Shown here: positions 63,390 through 64,000 of the stretch, in pieces
Numbering within the stretch: the stretch's first letter is position 1
Layout of the letters: the number at the start of each line of letters is the position of its first letter
Assembly: GCF_905163445.1 (NCBI RefSeq)
Contig: NC_053184.1
Span: 6,386,001 to 6,450,000, forward strand
Direction: 5' to 3'
DNA from: Pararge aegeria
Taxonomy: Eukaryota; Arthropoda; Insecta; Lepidoptera; Nymphalidae
Length of the DNA stretch: 64,000 nt
Notes under the pieces: generated by a model
Database searches by the model: none
What the model was told of the DNA's origin: nothing
The model's input: only the letters and a program-made list of their open reading frames with translations
Translations under genes and position numbers: made by a program

Positions 63390-63665
63390 TAGCAGTCCCT
63401 CGCGACTTCGTCCGCGTATAAGTCACCAATATGAGAGAGACATATGTTGTATTGGACTTTTTTTAGAACTTTTAAAGGGAAACAACTGTGTCATACATGA
63501 TTTTATCGAAACTTAAATTTTCATTGGTGCTTTGATTATATTGGTCTCAGCGTGACGTGCCTTTCTCGATAAAGGGCTATCCAAAACCGAATATTTATCA
63601 AATTAGGCCAACAGTTTCTGAGATCATCGCTTTCAAGTGAACAGACAAACAAACCTAGATACAAA
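63390..63665 (+). repeat. Family E-like element
   Basis: 'actagcagtccctcgcgact', 'tcgtccgcgtataagtcacc', interior 'aagggaaacaactgtgtcat', and 'tctgagatcatcgctttcaa', 'gtgaacagacaaacaaacc'. It is the intact relative of the split copy at 59750. Confidence 0.68.
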
Positions 63666-63711
63666 GCAAGAGCTAGATATATAAATGAAGTAGTAATATT
63701 TATAACATTAC

Positions 63712-63808
63712 TAGCTGATACCCACGACTTCGTTCGCGTCGATTAAGGTTTTTTATCCCGCGGGAATTCTCTTATTTCCCACTTTCTCATTTATAATATT
63801 AGTAGGAT
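63712..63808 (+). repeat. Family E, strongly shortened
   Basis: 'actagctgatacccacgact', 'tcgttcgcgtcgattaaggt', 'atcccgcgggaat', then directly 'catttataatattagtagga', 'tg'. Only about 97 bp, with the middle deleted. The last 190 bp of the window show nothing recognisable. Confidence 0.68.
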
Positions 63809-64000
63809 GTTCTAGAGTAACATTTAATGGTTGAGGGAATGATAAGAAACCCTGGCAGATGAGATTAATAATCTGTCTCATGCTATGGAGATTCGCCAAA
63901 TCAACCCTGGTTTTTTATGGGAACAACAGTGTCACGACATGGCGCAATTCTGTTCAATACTGGTTCAATACGTCCGAATATCAATTTGGTCCGTTCGCGG

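Overview
The window reads as transposon-rich, AT-rich, non-coding DNA from a lepidopteran insect, probably a butterfly. I infer this from repeat families typical of Lepidoptera: a tRNA-derived SINE with the tail 'ctagatggcgatgtgtgta', a second tRNA-derived SINE ending in a TGATGA tail, short elements opening 'ctagctg..cgcgacttcgtc', and 3' remnants of several LINE clades. I found no recognisable exon of a host gene, no ribosomal RNA and no intact tRNA gene. It is most likely intergenic or intronic.

The one convincing intact coding unit is a hAT DNA transposon at 16510-20771 (4262 bp). It has 15-bp perfect terminal inverted repeats, an 8-bp perfect target-site duplication (ATTCCCAC), subterminal arrays of a TCTTGG motif, and a two-exon transposase gene on the minus strand. 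The exons join in phase across a GT-AG intron to give 683 codons without interruption: an N-terminal BED zinc finger, an RNase-H-like core and a C-terminal hAT dimerisation region. The element landed in the Pol III B-box of a SINE, and removing it restores the SINE exactly. It therefore looks recent and possibly autonomous.

Layout. 1-16.4 kb: SINEs, LINE remnants (retroelement C-terminus at 1.3-1.6 kb, RTE-like C-terminus at 9.6-10.1 kb, another LINE C-terminus at 15.0 kb), unclassified dispersed repeats, and a foldback element at 11.5-11.8 kb carrying a hammerhead-ribozyme-like core. 16.4-21 kb: SINE plus hAT. 21-33 kb: LINE 3' ends, a 782-bp DNA element with 25-bp inverted ends (23.2-24.0 kb) and tandem duplications. 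33-48 kb: SINEs, an unidentified GC-richer open region (33.1-33.7 kb), nested repeats (44.2-44.9 kb) and several near-perfect hairpins. 48-64 kb: long featureless AT-rich stretches, nested SINE insertions (56 kb), and a second, inverted-duplicated hammerhead-like foldback (60.0-60.4 kb).

Two patterns cut across the annotation. First, at least eleven near-perfect inverted repeats with very short loops lie between 24.9 and 54.2 kb, and one of them is provably a local inversion inside a SINE, as expected from template-switch replication errors. Second, the foldback family carries a conserved CUGANGA / stem II / GAAA / minimal stem III layout, and in one copy the inverted duplication breaks within two bases of the predicted ribozyme cleavage site.
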